NCBI RefSeq assembly: GCF_003610895.1
Contig: NZ_MCAS01000029.1
Span: 29,712 to 93,711 of the forward strand
Source of the DNA: Paraburkholderia fungorum
Lineage (GTDB): Bacteria; Pseudomonadota; Gammaproteobacteria; Burkholderiales; Burkholderiaceae
DNA length: 64,000 bases
Direction: 5' to 3'
The translations under genes and the position numbers were made by a program. Below are positions 47,640 to 55,815 of this stretch, one piece after another. A model generated the notes under the pieces. That model was not told the origin of the DNA. It saw nothing but the letters and a program-made list of their open reading frames with translations, and made no database searches. Numbering within the stretch: position 1 is the stretch's first letter; each line of letters opens with the position of its first letter.

Positions 47640-47716
47640 TGATCTGTTCTCCTTGGTTTAAGCATTGGTTCGGCCTCGCAATGACACGCGCCCTCACCGG
47701 TTCGACACCTCTCTAA

Positions 47717-47731
47717 GCACGGCCTATGCCA
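47717..47731 (-). promoter_or_regulatory. Candidate sigma-54 promoter of the monooxygenase operon
   Basis: On the minus strand TTGGCAT-N5-GTGC keeps the GG and GC elements at the correct ten-base spacing, with one mismatch (GTGC for TTGC). The predicted start is near 47705, giving a leader of about 65 nt. It lies about 100 bp from the dyad cluster at 47833-47903. Confidence 0.5.
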
Positions 47732-47832
47732 ATTGCGATGAACAGCGTTTCGACCGGCACGCGCTGCGCGCTGGCCACACGCGTTGCGGCCTCGCCGGAC
47801 CGCATCGCTCCCGATACAACCACGGCGCGTAC

Positions 47833-47903
47833 AAGTTGCTGAATCAGCACCTCGTGTGTTGCCAGCGCAACACCGCCTGGGGCAACTGCTGCTGGAGCAA
47901 CAC
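47833..47903. promoter_or_regulatory. Cluster of three activator dyads shared by two divergent sigma-54 promoters
   Basis: Three sites of the form GTGTTGC-N4-GCAACAC lie in a row: 47833-47850 (weak, five of seven in each half), 47856-47873 (perfect seven-base arms) and 47886-47903 (left arm CTGCTGC, right arm perfect). The cluster is centred between -24 elements at 47731 (minus) and 48001 (plus), about 100 bp from each. That is the geometry expected for an enhancer-binding activator serving both transcripts. The rest of 47640-48093 shows no gene. Confidence 0.65.
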
Positions 47904-48000
47904 TCGCGCGCGCATGCGTCGGCGGATCTGCACGGTCTGCATCCGTATGCGTGGCTGAGCCGCTTGCCAAGCGCGGACCGCCTGAGCAAGCGCACACGCC

Positions 48001-48015
48001 TGGCCTGGAATTTGC
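48001..48015 (+). promoter_or_regulatory. Candidate sigma-54 promoter of the ABC transport operon
   Basis: TGGCCT-N5-TTGC fits the -24/-12 consensus with correct spacing. The predicted start is near 48027, giving a leader of about 67 nt before the third DszB-like gene. Confidence 0.55.
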
Positions 48016-48093
48016 ATTTACCCATGCGCGCCGCCGCTGCCGCTTTCGCGCGCTGGCCGGCGCGCAGGACGAACCTCGATATGGAAAACGCAC

Positions 48094-49170
48094 ATGACAG
48101 ACAGGCCCGATTCGTCATCGGACAAACAGCATTCCTTCTGGTACGCACGCTCGCCAGTGCCGACGCCGCTCGGCATTGCCGTGCATCTCGGCTGGCTCAA
48201 CGGTGAATCGTCAGCGGACGGCGTTGCGATCCGCTCGTTGCGCGACTCGGCCGGGCACGACGCGTCGTCGATCAGCGATCACACGCTGGCGATGTCGTTT
48301 CGTCAGGGCGGCAGCATCCCGGCAATGTGGGCGCGCTCGCATCGAGCCGATACGCGCGTGATCGGTTTATCGTGGGTCGATGAATCGCAGTTGATCCTGA
48401 CGCTGCCGGGTTCCGGCATTCAGTCGGTGAAGCAACTGCGTGGCCGGCGCATCGCGATTCCGCGCCGCTCGACCGACCGCATCGATATTTTTCGCGCATC
48501 CGCGCTCCGCGGCTTCGTCAATGCATTGAGTCTGGAGGGCATGACAACGCGCGACGTCGAACTGATCGATGTCGAAGCACGCACGCTGCAGGCAGTCGGC
48601 GACGATCCCGCCACGGAACTCTTTACTCTGCCGCTCGGCCTCGCGAGCCGCGCGTTATATGCCGCCGAAGCGAGCGCCTTGCTGCGCGGCACGGTGGATG
48701 CGATTTACGTGAAGGGTTCAGTCGGATTGGAAGTCGCGCAACTGATCGGCGCGCAAGCGGTGATCGATATCGGCTTTCATCCTGAGCCGCATATCCGCAA
48801 TAACAACGGTACGCCGCGTCCGCTCACGGTCAACGCGGAGGTGCTCGCCAATCATCCAGACATCGTCGCCGGCTTTCTGAAGCTGGTGGTCGCCGCGGGG
48901 GACTGGGCGCGCACGCATCCCGACGAAACCGCGCAATACGTATCGCATGAAACCGCTTCGGCGCTCGAGTGGGTGCACGCGGCCTATGGCGGCAATCTGC
49001 ATCACCATCTCGGCGTGAACCTCGAAACCGAATCAGTCGCCGCGCTCGACGATTTCAAGAACTTCCTGTTCGAGTGGGGTTTCCTCGAAGCCGACTTCGA
49101 GATTGCCGACTGGATCGATCCACGCCCGATGGCCGATGCGCTGCATTCCCCCCTTAAGCGCCGCGCGTGA
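48094..49170 (+). CDS. DszB-like family protein, paralogue 3 (catalytic residues lost)
   Basis: A 358-aa cytosolic relative of the two other DszB-like proteins, with the same ends (YARSPVPTPLG near the start; FKNFLFEWGFLEADFEIADWIDPR near the end). The active-site Cys is Ser20 (ARSPVP), and the catalytic His position is Ile60 (SSISDHT); Arg70 and Gly73 remain. It should not be an active desulfinase. It may bind a sulfinate/sulfonate as a sensor or carrier, or form part of the transport or enzyme complex. It is the first gene of the plus-strand operon with the binding protein and permeases. Confidence 0.72.
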   Translation: MTDRPDSSSDKQHSFWYARSPVPTPLGIAVHLGWLNGESSADGVAIRSLRDSAGHDASSISDHTLAMSFRQGGSIPAMWARSHRADTRVIGLSWVDESQLILTLPGSGIQSVKQLRGRRIAIPRRSTDRIDIFRASALRGFVNALSLEGMTTRDVELIDVEARTLQAVGDDPATELFTLPLGLASRALYAAEASALLRGTVDAIYVKGSVGLEVAQLIGAQAVIDIGFHPEPHIRNNNGTPRPLTVNAEVLANHPDIVAGFLKLVVAAGDWARTHPDETAQYVSHETASALEWVHAAYGGNLHHHLGVNLETESVAALDDFKNFLFEWGFLEADFEIADWIDPRPMADALHSPLKRRA

Positions 49171-49258
49171 GCGAACGCGTGATTCGAACCATGCGCCCTG
49201 CTTCGGCCCGGTGTTTCACCCGCAGTTTCCACCATTACGTTCAAGGTCTGATCCGCAC

Positions 49259-50377
49259 ATGATGAAACGCTCCTCTGCTCTCCCCCGGTTGTTGCGGCGC
49301 GCGTTCGTCGCATGGTCGATGACGATGCCGCTCACCGCCGCCGCATTGCTGGTCCCCGCCATTGCGCGCGCCGACGAATCACCGAAAGTGGTGCGGATCG
49401 CCGTGGTCGCCTATTCAAGCGGAGGCAAAACGCAATACGCGGGCGCATCCGCTTTGATCGACGCCGACAAATCGCTCGAAAAGGCGTTGGCCGCGCGCCA
49501 TATCCAGTTGCAATGGGTGCCCGTCTCGACGGCCGCCGTCGGTACGCTGGTCAACGAGGCGTTCACGAACCACAGCATCGACTTCGCCGGTTACGGCGAC
49601 CTGCCCTCGGTCGTGGTCAACGCGTCCGGCACGCATACGAAGTTGATCGTGCCAGGCGGCGTGGGCAGCAACACCTATCTGGTCGTGCCGGCCAATTCGA
49701 CGGCGAAGTCGATCGTCGATCTGAAAGGCAAACGGATTGCGCTCAATCGCGGCAGGCCTTGGGAGGTGACGTTCGGCAAACTGCTGGCAGCCAACGGTCT
49801 GAAGCTCTCTGACTTCAAGATCTATAACCTCGATCCACAAGCGGGCGCCGCTGCTGTCAGCGCAGGCCGGGTGGATGGATTCTTTACGCTTTCGGACGCG
49901 TATCCATTAGTGGACAAACAGGTCGGCAAGATCATCTGGTCGACCAAGGAAGCCCCCGACGCGTGGAAGATGCGCGCGGAACTCTGGGCTTCCGACGATT
50001 TCGTGCGTCAGTACCCCGACATCACGCAACTGGTCGCGACCGCCTACGTACGTGCGGCTTACTGGATTTCGCAAGCGCAGAACCGCGATGCGTTCATCAA
50101 GATTCTCAGCGCGTCGGGTCAACCCGAAAACGTGGTGCGGCGCGAGTACGACGACGAAAAGCAAGCATGGAAAGATCAATGGGCGCCGCTTTTCACGCCG
50201 TCGCTCAGCGCACATTATCGCGACGTGTCGGCGTATAGCCAGCAGGCGAAACTCACGTCCGGCGGCGTGGATGTCAATAGCCTGCTCGCGCCGCAGTTCG
50301 TCAACAACGCGCTGAGGGACCTCAAGCTTGAACACTACTGGGATGCGAGCACCACAACGAATGTCGCAAACCGCTGA
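49259..50377 (+). CDS. Periplasmic sulfonate/aromatic sulfur compound-binding protein (SsuA-like)
   Basis: A 372-aa NMT1/SsuA-type binding protein with a clear signal peptide (MMKRSSALPRLLRRAF, hydrophobic stretch, cleavage near IARADES). Segments IAVVAYSSGGKTQYAGAS, NHSIDFAGYGDLPSVVVN, KSIVDLKGKRIALNRGRPWEVTFGKLL and AAAVSAGRVDGFFTLSDAYPLV are typical of this family. It delivers an organosulfur ligand to the two permeases downstream. It lies 88 bp after the third DszB-like gene and overlaps the first permease by 17 bp. The ligand is unknown. Confidence 0.85.
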   Translation: MMKRSSALPRLLRRAFVAWSMTMPLTAAALLVPAIARADESPKVVRIAVVAYSSGGKTQYAGASALIDADKSLEKALAARHIQLQWVPVSTAAVGTLVNEAFTNHSIDFAGYGDLPSVVVNASGTHTKLIVPGGVGSNTYLVVPANSTAKSIVDLKGKRIALNRGRPWEVTFGKLLAANGLKLSDFKIYNLDPQAGAAAVSAGRVDGFFTLSDAYPLVDKQVGKIIWSTKEAPDAWKMRAELWASDDFVRQYPDITQLVATAYVRAAYWISQAQNRDAFIKILSASGQPENVVRREYDDEKQAWKDQWAPLFTPSLSAHYRDVSAYSQQAKLTSGGVDVNSLLAPQFVNNALRDLKLEHYWDASTTTNVANR

Positions 50378-51239
50378 TACGGTGGTGGATGCAACCGCGT
50401 CCACCTCATCCACCCCATCCACTCGGTCCACGCCGCTCCCCCGGACAACGGCCGGCGCCGCCTCACGCGTGCGTGCTTTGACGCACGGCGCTTCGTGGTT
50501 GCTGTGGTGGGTCTCGCCTGTTCTGCTATTTCTGCTCTGGTGGTATGCAAGCGCGCAACACTGGTTCGCGCCGCAACTGCTGGTGCCGCCGCAGAAGGTC
50601 TATGACACATTCGGCACGCTCGCGGCCGGCGGCGACCTGCAGGACAATCTGCTGATCACGTTGCGTCGTCTCGCGACCGGTTTCGTGTGGGGCAGCTTGC
50701 TCGGCATCGCGTGCGGCACATTGCTCGCTGTGAACCGCACCTTCTCCGACTACGTGCGTCCGCTCTTCGACATTCTGCGGCAGGTACCCACGCTCACGCT
50801 GATCCCGATACTGATTCTGCTCATCGGCATCGACGAGCCGCTGAAGGTCGTGGTAGTCGCCAAAGCGGTGTTCTTTCCGGTTGCGCTCGCCACCTACGGC
50901 GGCGTGCAAGGCGTGCCGCGCGACCTGGTCGAAATGGCGCGCCACTATGGACTGGGGCGCGCGGCGTTGTTGCGCGATGTGTTGTTGCCTTCTGCCATTC
51001 CGTCGCTGCTCACCGGTATCCGTATTGCGATTGCGCGCTCCTGGCTCGCGCTTGTCGCGGTCGAGTTGCTGAGCGCCGACAGCGGCATCGGCGAAATGAT
51101 GGAGATGGCGCGCCAGATGCTGCGCATCGACATCGTGATGGTCGATGTGATCGCAATCGGCTTGATCGGATTCATCCTCGATCAGAGCATCGCACTCGTG
51201 CAGCGCCGTGTGTTGCGCTGGCAATCGCCTGACCGTTGA
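50361..51239 (+). CDS. ABC transporter permease, SsuC-like (first)
   Basis: A 292-aa inner-membrane permease with the BPD transport signature RPLFDILRQVPTLTLIPILILLIGIDEPLKVVVVAKAVFFPVALATYGGVQGVPRDLVEMA, the sulfonate/nitrate/taurine permease pattern including an EAA-type loop (ARHYGLGRAALLRDVLLP). It has an unusual Ser/Thr/Pro-rich N-terminal stretch before the first membrane segment. I chose ATG 50361, which overlaps the binding-protein stop. It would work with the second permease and an ATPase encoded elsewhere. Confidence 0.85.
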   Translation: MSQTADTVVDATASTSSTPSTRSTPLPRTTAGAASRVRALTHGASWLLWWVSPVLLFLLWWYASAQHWFAPQLLVPPQKVYDTFGTLAAGGDLQDNLLITLRRLATGFVWGSLLGIACGTLLAVNRTFSDYVRPLFDILRQVPTLTLIPILILLIGIDEPLKVVVVAKAVFFPVALATYGGVQGVPRDLVEMARHYGLGRAALLRDVLLPSAIPSLLTGIRIAIARSWLALVAVELLSADSGIGEMMEMARQMLRIDIVMVDVIAIGLIGFILDQSIALVQRRVLRWQSPDR

Positions 51240-51265
51240 CCTCTCTTCCCTGTAAAACACCGTCC

Positions 51266-52045
51266 ATGATCGCTCTGCACGCTACATCCCCGCTACGCCG
51301 ACGCGCCCGCGGTTTTGTCCTGCCGCTGGTATTGCTCGGGCTTTGGCAATTCGCCGCTAATCGCGATGCCGTGCATCAGTACGCGTTCGTGCCGCTCGAG
51401 CAGGTGGTCAGTGCCTTTGTCGAACTCGTCAGGAGCGGGGAACTGCTTGTCGATCTCGGCGCGAGTCTGCGTCGCACGACCTTAGGTCTGGCCACCGGCG
51501 TGATCGCCGGCGTCGTGGTCGGCGCGTTGACCGCGTTGTCGCGCAGCGCCGAAAAACTGGTGCATCCATTGTTTCAGGCACTACGTCATGTCCCGCTGCT
51601 CGGGCTGATTCCCTTGATCAGCCTCTGGTGCGGCACGGGCGAGTTCGCCAAGGTTTTCATCGTCTTCCTCGCTGCTTTCTATCCGATGGCGACAAGCAGT
51701 TTCGACGGACTGCGCCGTATCGACCCGCGTTATTTTGAACTCGCGCAGTCGTATGAATTGACACGGTCTGACTGGTTGCGCGACGTGCTGATTCCAGGCG
51801 CGTTACCGGACGTGTTCGCCGGAATTCTGCAAGCGGTGCCGTTCGCGTGGATCACGGCGACCAGCAGCGAACTGTTGTTCAACGCCGGTGCCGGTGTCGG
51901 CAATCTGATGCAGACCGCGCAGGCCGGCGCGCGCGTGGACGTGCTGCTGGTATGCGTGACAGGCGTCACCGCGCTGGCGGTGGCAATGGGCATGCTGTGC
52001 GAACACGTCGCACGGCGCTTGCTGCGCTGGCGCGATCACGCCTGA
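51266..52045 (+). CDS. ABC transporter permease, SsuC-like (second)
   Basis: A 259-aa permease of the same family, with PLFQALRHVPLLGLIPLISLWCGTGEFAKVFIVFLAAFYPMATSSFDGLRRIDPRYFELAQSYELTRSDWLRDVLIPGALPDVFAGI. The first ORF codon could be a TTG at 51236 overlapping the previous stop; I prefer the ATG at 51266 because the extra ten residues are not membrane-like. Two permease genes suggest a heterodimer. It overlaps the convergent sfnR-like gene by ten bases at its 3' end. No ATP-binding gene follows. Confidence 0.83.
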   Translation: MIALHATSPLRRRARGFVLPLVLLGLWQFAANRDAVHQYAFVPLEQVVSAFVELVRSGELLVDLGASLRRTTLGLATGVIAGVVVGALTALSRSAEKLVHPLFQALRHVPLLGLIPLISLWCGTGEFAKVFIVFLAAFYPMATSSFDGLRRIDPRYFELAQSYELTRSDWLRDVLIPGALPDVFAGILQAVPFAWITATSSELLFNAGAGVGNLMQTAQAGARVDVLLVCVTGVTALAVAMGMLCEHVARRLLRWRDHA

Positions 52046-53184
52046 CGGCGGTCGCCGGTTTCGCTCGCGCCGGCGGAATCCGGCTCACCGGCATCGCGCA
52101 GCTTGAGAATGCCGAGATGCGCGAGCCGCGCACGCACGATATTGCGCGACAGGTCGAGCAGGCGTGAGGTACGCAACTGGTTGCTCTCGGAGAATTCGAA
52201 GGTGCTGCGATAGACCGTGTCTTCGATGTGCTGCCAGAGTCTGGGTGTGCCGAGTTCCAGCAGATCGACGATGGCTTCGCGCAACGCGCCGGTGGCTTCG
52301 GCAATATCACGCGGACGGCGCGCCGGATTGGCCACAATCGCCGCCGCAGGCGCGTCCGCTGTCTGCGTGTGAGGCGCGAGCGAAAGCGCGGAAAACTGCA
52401 AATCGGCGACGTCGATGAAACCGCCACTGCTTACCAGCAGCGCATGATGAATCACATTTTCCAGCTCGCGAATATTGCCCGGCCACGAGTGGGCATGAAG
52501 CCGCTCGAGCGCGGCGTCCGTGAGTGCGGGCGGCGTGATCCGCAAGCGCTTTGCGTAGCTCTCCAGAAAGTGCTGGATCAACGGGCCGATGTCGCCCGGC
52601 CGCTCGCGCAATGGCAACAGGCTCAGTTTGACGACGTTCAGACGATAGTACAGATCCTCCCGGAAGTGCCCGGCGCGTACCGCTGCTTCGAGATTCACAT
52701 TGGTCGCGGTGACCAGACGCACGTCGATCTTGACGGTCTTGCGCGAACCGACCGGCACCACCTCGCGCTCCTGCAACACGCGCAGCAGTTTGACCTGTGC
52801 GGCAAGCGGCAAGTCCCCCACTTCGTCGAGAAACAGCGTGCCGCGATTGGCCGATTCGAACCAGCCGGGCTGGCTGCTGATCGCGCCCGTGAACGCACCA
52901 CGTTCGTGACCGAATAGCTCGCTCTCGATCAGCGTCTCCGAGAACGCGCCGCAATTCACCGCCACGAACGGGCCGTCACGGCGTTCACTCAACGAATGCA
53001 CGAGCCGTGCGATCAATTCCTTGCCAGTGCCGCTTTCCCCGGTGACAAGCACCGTGGCGTCGCTCGGCGCGACCAGATGGATACGCTCGAGCAACACCAG
53101 CGACTTCGGGTCGTCGAACGTCAGCGCTTTCGCACGGATCGTAATGGCGTGCGACGTGGGATCGGGAAAACTGAAGACAGCCAT
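52036..53184 (-). CDS. SfnR-like sigma-54 enhancer-binding activator
   Basis: A 382-aa activator with no N-terminal receiver or PAS domain. The AAA+ module has Walker A GESGTGKE (about residues 49-56), the sigma-54 contact loop GAFTGA (96-101) and Walker B GTLFLDEVGDL (115-125), and the C-terminus carries a Fis-type helix-turn-helix (SNQLRTSRLLDLSRNIVRARLAHLGIL). Domain order and length match SfnR, which activates dimethylsulfone and sulfonate genes with RpoN in pseudomonads. The start at 53184 gives the usual short N-terminus; the upstream open frame adds 55 poor residues. It is the natural activator for the dyad/-24/-12 pairs in this island. The 187 bp above it have only a weak sigma-54-like element at 53281-53295. 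Confidence 0.85.
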   Translation of the reverse strand: MAVFSFPDPTSHAITIRAKALTFDDPKSLVLLERIHLVAPSDATVLVTGESGTGKELIARLVHSLSERRDGPFVAVNCGAFSETLIESELFGHERGAFTGAISSQPGWFESANRGTLFLDEVGDLPLAAQVKLLRVLQEREVVPVGSRKTVKIDVRLVTATNVNLEAAVRAGHFREDLYYRLNVVKLSLLPLRERPGDIGPLIQHFLESYAKRLRITPPALTDAALERLHAHSWPGNIRELENVIHHALLVSSGGFIDVADLQFSALSLAPHTQTADAPAAAIVANPARRPRDIAEATGALREAIVDLLELGTPRLWQHIEDTVYRSTFEFSESNQLRTSRLLDLSRNIVRARLAHLGILKLRDAGEPDSAGASETGDRRQA

Positions 53185-53371
53185 TGATCGACCAGCAAGG
53201 AATCCAAAGGGAGCCTCGACAATATCAAGCCGATCGTGCGTTGCGAACCAATACATCAAGCTAACAGTATGACGGAACCGGCAATAACGCTGCCGCCCAC
53301 GTCGACACGAAAGCGGCACAGCTGGGCACGCCGTGCCGTTCCTCGTCATTCGCTGTCTTCCACGCCCGTGC

Positions 53372-54052
53372 TCACGCCAATCCGGTCATCTTCCACTGCT
53401 GCTCTAGCACGCCTGGGCCGAACTCCCTGGAGCCGCCGAGCGACTCCGCGAGTGCCTGAAAATACGCGCCTTCTTCGAGAATCAGGATGTACTGCGAGAC
53501 GTCGAGGATATTTTTTCCCCAGAACGTCGCGCCGCCGTTCGCTTCGAGAATCGCCGGAATGTTCGGATCGCGCCGGATCGTGTCGACGATGAAACGCGGC
53601 TCGCCCGGGCGCCGGTCGATATAGATCGGAATCTCACGGGCCTTCGTATAGCGCTGCGCCGGCGCATACAGAATCGGCAACGGACGATGCGCGCTCGCCC
53701 ACGCGCCGAGGTACGGGCCATGTACGTGAATCACCACGTCGACCTCCGGCGCTTCCTGGAACACGCCCGCATAGCGCGGGCCGTGTCCTGACGCCTTCGG
53801 ATCGCCATGGATCACCTTGCCGTCGAACGACACCACCACGGCCTGAACTTCCTGCGATTGCGCCCACGGCGTAGGCGCCGACACGGCGACGACGAGGTCC
53901 GTGCCGGGTACACGCTGATAGGCCTGGAAGGTGTTGGTCGCGGACAAGGTGCGGGTTTCCTTGAGAACGCGCGTGGCTTGCGCGAACTCGCGCCGGATGC
54001 GTTCGACGAAGGCGACCAGTTCGCCGCTTTCCAGCGTCTGTGTGACTGACAT
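53372..54052 (-). CDS. Class II aldolase/adducin-like protein with a missing zinc ligand
   Basis: A 226-aa protein of the class II aldolase/adducin family (relatives: fuculose- and methylthioribulose-phosphate aldolases, MtnB). It has ATRVLKETRTLSATNTFQAYQRVPGTDLVVAVSAP, VFQEAPEVDVVIHVHGPYLGAWA (the HxH zinc pair) and, later, AILEANGGATFWGKN, where active aldolases read NHG. The third zinc His is therefore replaced by Gly. It has its own sigma-54 promoter, with a dyad about 100 bp upstream, placing it in the sulfur regulon. The role could be breaking down a sulfur-bearing sugar or chain, or it may be non-catalytic. Confidence 0.8.
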   Translation of the reverse strand: MSVTQTLESGELVAFVERIRREFAQATRVLKETRTLSATNTFQAYQRVPGTDLVVAVSAPTPWAQSQEVQAVVVSFDGKVIHGDPKASGHGPRYAGVFQEAPEVDVVIHVHGPYLGAWASAHRPLPILYAPAQRYTKAREIPIYIDRRPGEPRFIVDTIRRDPNIPAILEANGGATFWGKNILDVSQYILILEEGAYFQALAESLGGSREFGPGVLEQQWKMTGLA

Positions 54053-54096
54053 GTTGAATCCTTGGGTAAGTGAGGGATCGTTGCGAGGGATATTTA

Positions 54097-54112
54097 GCAG
54101 CAAGCGTGCCAA
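54097..54112 (-). promoter_or_regulatory. Candidate sigma-54 promoter of the class II aldolase gene
   Basis: On the minus strand TTGGCAC-N5-CTGCT matches the -24/-12 consensus with one mismatch. The start would be near 54085, about 33 nt before the ATG. The activator-type dyad at 54207-54224 lies about 100 bp upstream. Confidence 0.6.
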
Positions 54113-54206
54113 TCCGCGTGTCCCTCACGGTCTCCCGTATCACGGCCTCATTGCTGCTCGCCATGCATGCGCCCAGCGCTCAAGCCGGATGATTTCGCGG
54201 CTGAAT

Positions 54207-54224
54207 TTGCTGCTGGACCAACAC
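54207..54224. promoter_or_regulatory. Activator-binding dyad upstream of the aldolase promoter
   Basis: TTGCTGC-TGGA-CCAACAC is the same type of site as those at 41886-41917 and 47833-47903; it matches the 47886-47903 site at 16 of 18 positions. A separate palindrome (GGCTG/CAGCC arms around TGCGC) follows at 54237-54259. Confidence 0.55.
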
Positions 54225-54433
54225 CCCATCATCAGCGGCTGTTGCGCACGGCGCAGCAGCCGCGTGTATACCGACACACCGCAGCATCATGGCAAGCCGA
54301 TGCCAGCCGGGGTTCGCTACGCACGCATGAAAGATGGTTCAAAACTTGCGTCGAAGGCCGCCCGGGTTCAACGGTTCACGCATGCAAGTCTCGCGCGAAC
54401 CGCATTTTTCTCACCATCGTTCAGGGCGTCAGT

Positions 54434-55741
54434 ATGAAAGCAGAAAATAGTCGAGCGCGAAATGGGCACTCATCGGCTCGCGGCAAATTCAACCCGTGGT
54501 TTGCCGCACCGTTAGCGGCATTGCTCCTCTACGGTACCGTGTTCGCCGCGGGCGCGAGAGCACCCGCGCCCGATCCGCTGCAAGGCGACGGCCGCGTATC
54601 CGCGTTCTATACATGGGAGAACGAGATTCCCGCGCAGCCCGGCGAACTGCTGCGCGCCGAACAACTGCCGCCCACACTCGGGCTCGCCAATGCCGGCCAG
54701 CAACTGCGCCTGCTCTACAGTTCGACCGATGGCATCGGCGGCACAACGCCGATTGCCGTATCAGGCGCGCTATTCCTCCCCAAAGGCCAGCCGCCCCAAG
54801 GAGGATGGCCGATCGTCGCGTGGGGACACGGCACGTTCGGCATGGCCGACATCTGCGCGCCTTCGTGGTTCGGACGTTCCTACCGGGACGTGCGCTATCT
54901 GAATGCGTGGCTTCAGCAAGGCTTCGCCGTGGTGGCGACCGACTATCAAGGACTCGGCACGCCCGGGCCCAACCCGCAGTTGAACAATCGTTCGAATAGC
55001 TACACGATGCTCGACAGCGTGCGCGCCGTGTTGCACAACCTGCCTGGGCTCGCCAACCAGGTTGTGCTGGTCGGACAGTCACAAGGCGGTTCCGCGGTAT
55101 TCGCCGCGGCCGGCTACGCGAGCACGTATGCGCCCGAACTGAATATTCGCGCCACCGTCGCAACCGGCGTGATCTACAACGCGTCGAAGCAAACCCTCGC
55201 AACGCTCGCGCCGTTCAAAACGGCTTACCAGCGCGACCCCAATCGGATCGATGCAACGCTCGCATACCAGTTCTATTCGGTGCTGTCGGCGCAACAGATC
55301 GACCCCGCCTTGAAGGCCTCCGACATCCTCACCGATTCGGCGCTGCCCATTCTCGAACAGTCGCGCATCAGTTGTCTCGCTTCGCTCGAGGACGACGCAG
55401 CGCTCGCCGGGCTCAGCACCGCAAACACCCTGAAACCCGGCGCCAATGCACGCTTGCAGGCATGGTGGGACGACTATCTGAAGTTTCCGACGCTGAAGAT
55501 CAAGTCGCCTGTGTTCATCGGCATCGGTGCGGACGACGGTCTCGCGCCGCTGGAACTCTCGCTGGCAAAAGACGCCTGCGCGGCGGGCACCACGGTCGAG
55601 GCCCATTTGTATGCAGGTCGCGAACATAACGGCACGGTCAACACGTCATTGGAGGATTCCATTCCCTTCGTCAGGAAAGTACTGGCAAACCGGCCCGTTG
55701 CGCCCGTATGCTCGCCCGTCGAGCAGCAGCCGAAATCCTGA
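54434..55741 (+). CDS. Secreted lipase/alpha-beta hydrolase (LIP family-like)
   Basis: A 435-aa secreted alpha/beta hydrolase. A long basic N-terminus and a hydrophobic segment (AAPLAALLLYGTVFAAGARA) form a signal peptide or anchor. The catalytic triad is readable: nucleophile Ser in GQSQGG (VVLVGQSQGGSAVF), acid in IGADDGLAP and His in GREHNG near the C-terminus. The pattern resembles secretory lipases (LIP family). The ATG at 54434 follows a poor ribosome site. It is divergent from the class II aldolase gene, so the 381-bp interval between them serves both. Confidence 0.8.
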   Translation: MKAENSRARNGHSSARGKFNPWFAAPLAALLLYGTVFAAGARAPAPDPLQGDGRVSAFYTWENEIPAQPGELLRAEQLPPTLGLANAGQQLRLLYSSTDGIGGTTPIAVSGALFLPKGQPPQGGWPIVAWGHGTFGMADICAPSWFGRSYRDVRYLNAWLQQGFAVVATDYQGLGTPGPNPQLNNRSNSYTMLDSVRAVLHNLPGLANQVVLVGQSQGGSAVFAAAGYASTYAPELNIRATVATGVIYNASKQTLATLAPFKTAYQRDPNRIDATLAYQFYSVLSAQQIDPALKASDILTDSALPILEQSRISCLASLEDDAALAGLSTANTLKPGANARLQAWWDDYLKFPTLKIKSPVFIGIGADDGLAPLELSLAKDACAAGTTVEAHLYAGREHNGTVNTSLEDSIPFVRKVLANRPVAPVCSPVEQQPKS

Positions 55742-55815
55742 TGCGGCGCCGCGAGTCTTCGGCGCGACTCGCGCCAGCCGATTGACGGTCAAAAAACCGC
55801 TTGCGCGTCACGCCA

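Noticed and set aside
42065..49170. The three DszB-like proteins as ordinary ABC substrate-binding proteins
   Set aside because: No signal peptides, and the Cys/His/Arg set of DszB is kept in two of them. The binding-protein fold explains the confusing similarity.
53281..53295. Sigma-54 promoter for the sfnR-like gene
   Set aside because: The element on the minus strand (CGGCAG-N5-TTGC) misses the first T and the AC of the -24 box, and no dyad lies nearby. A housekeeping promoter is as likely.
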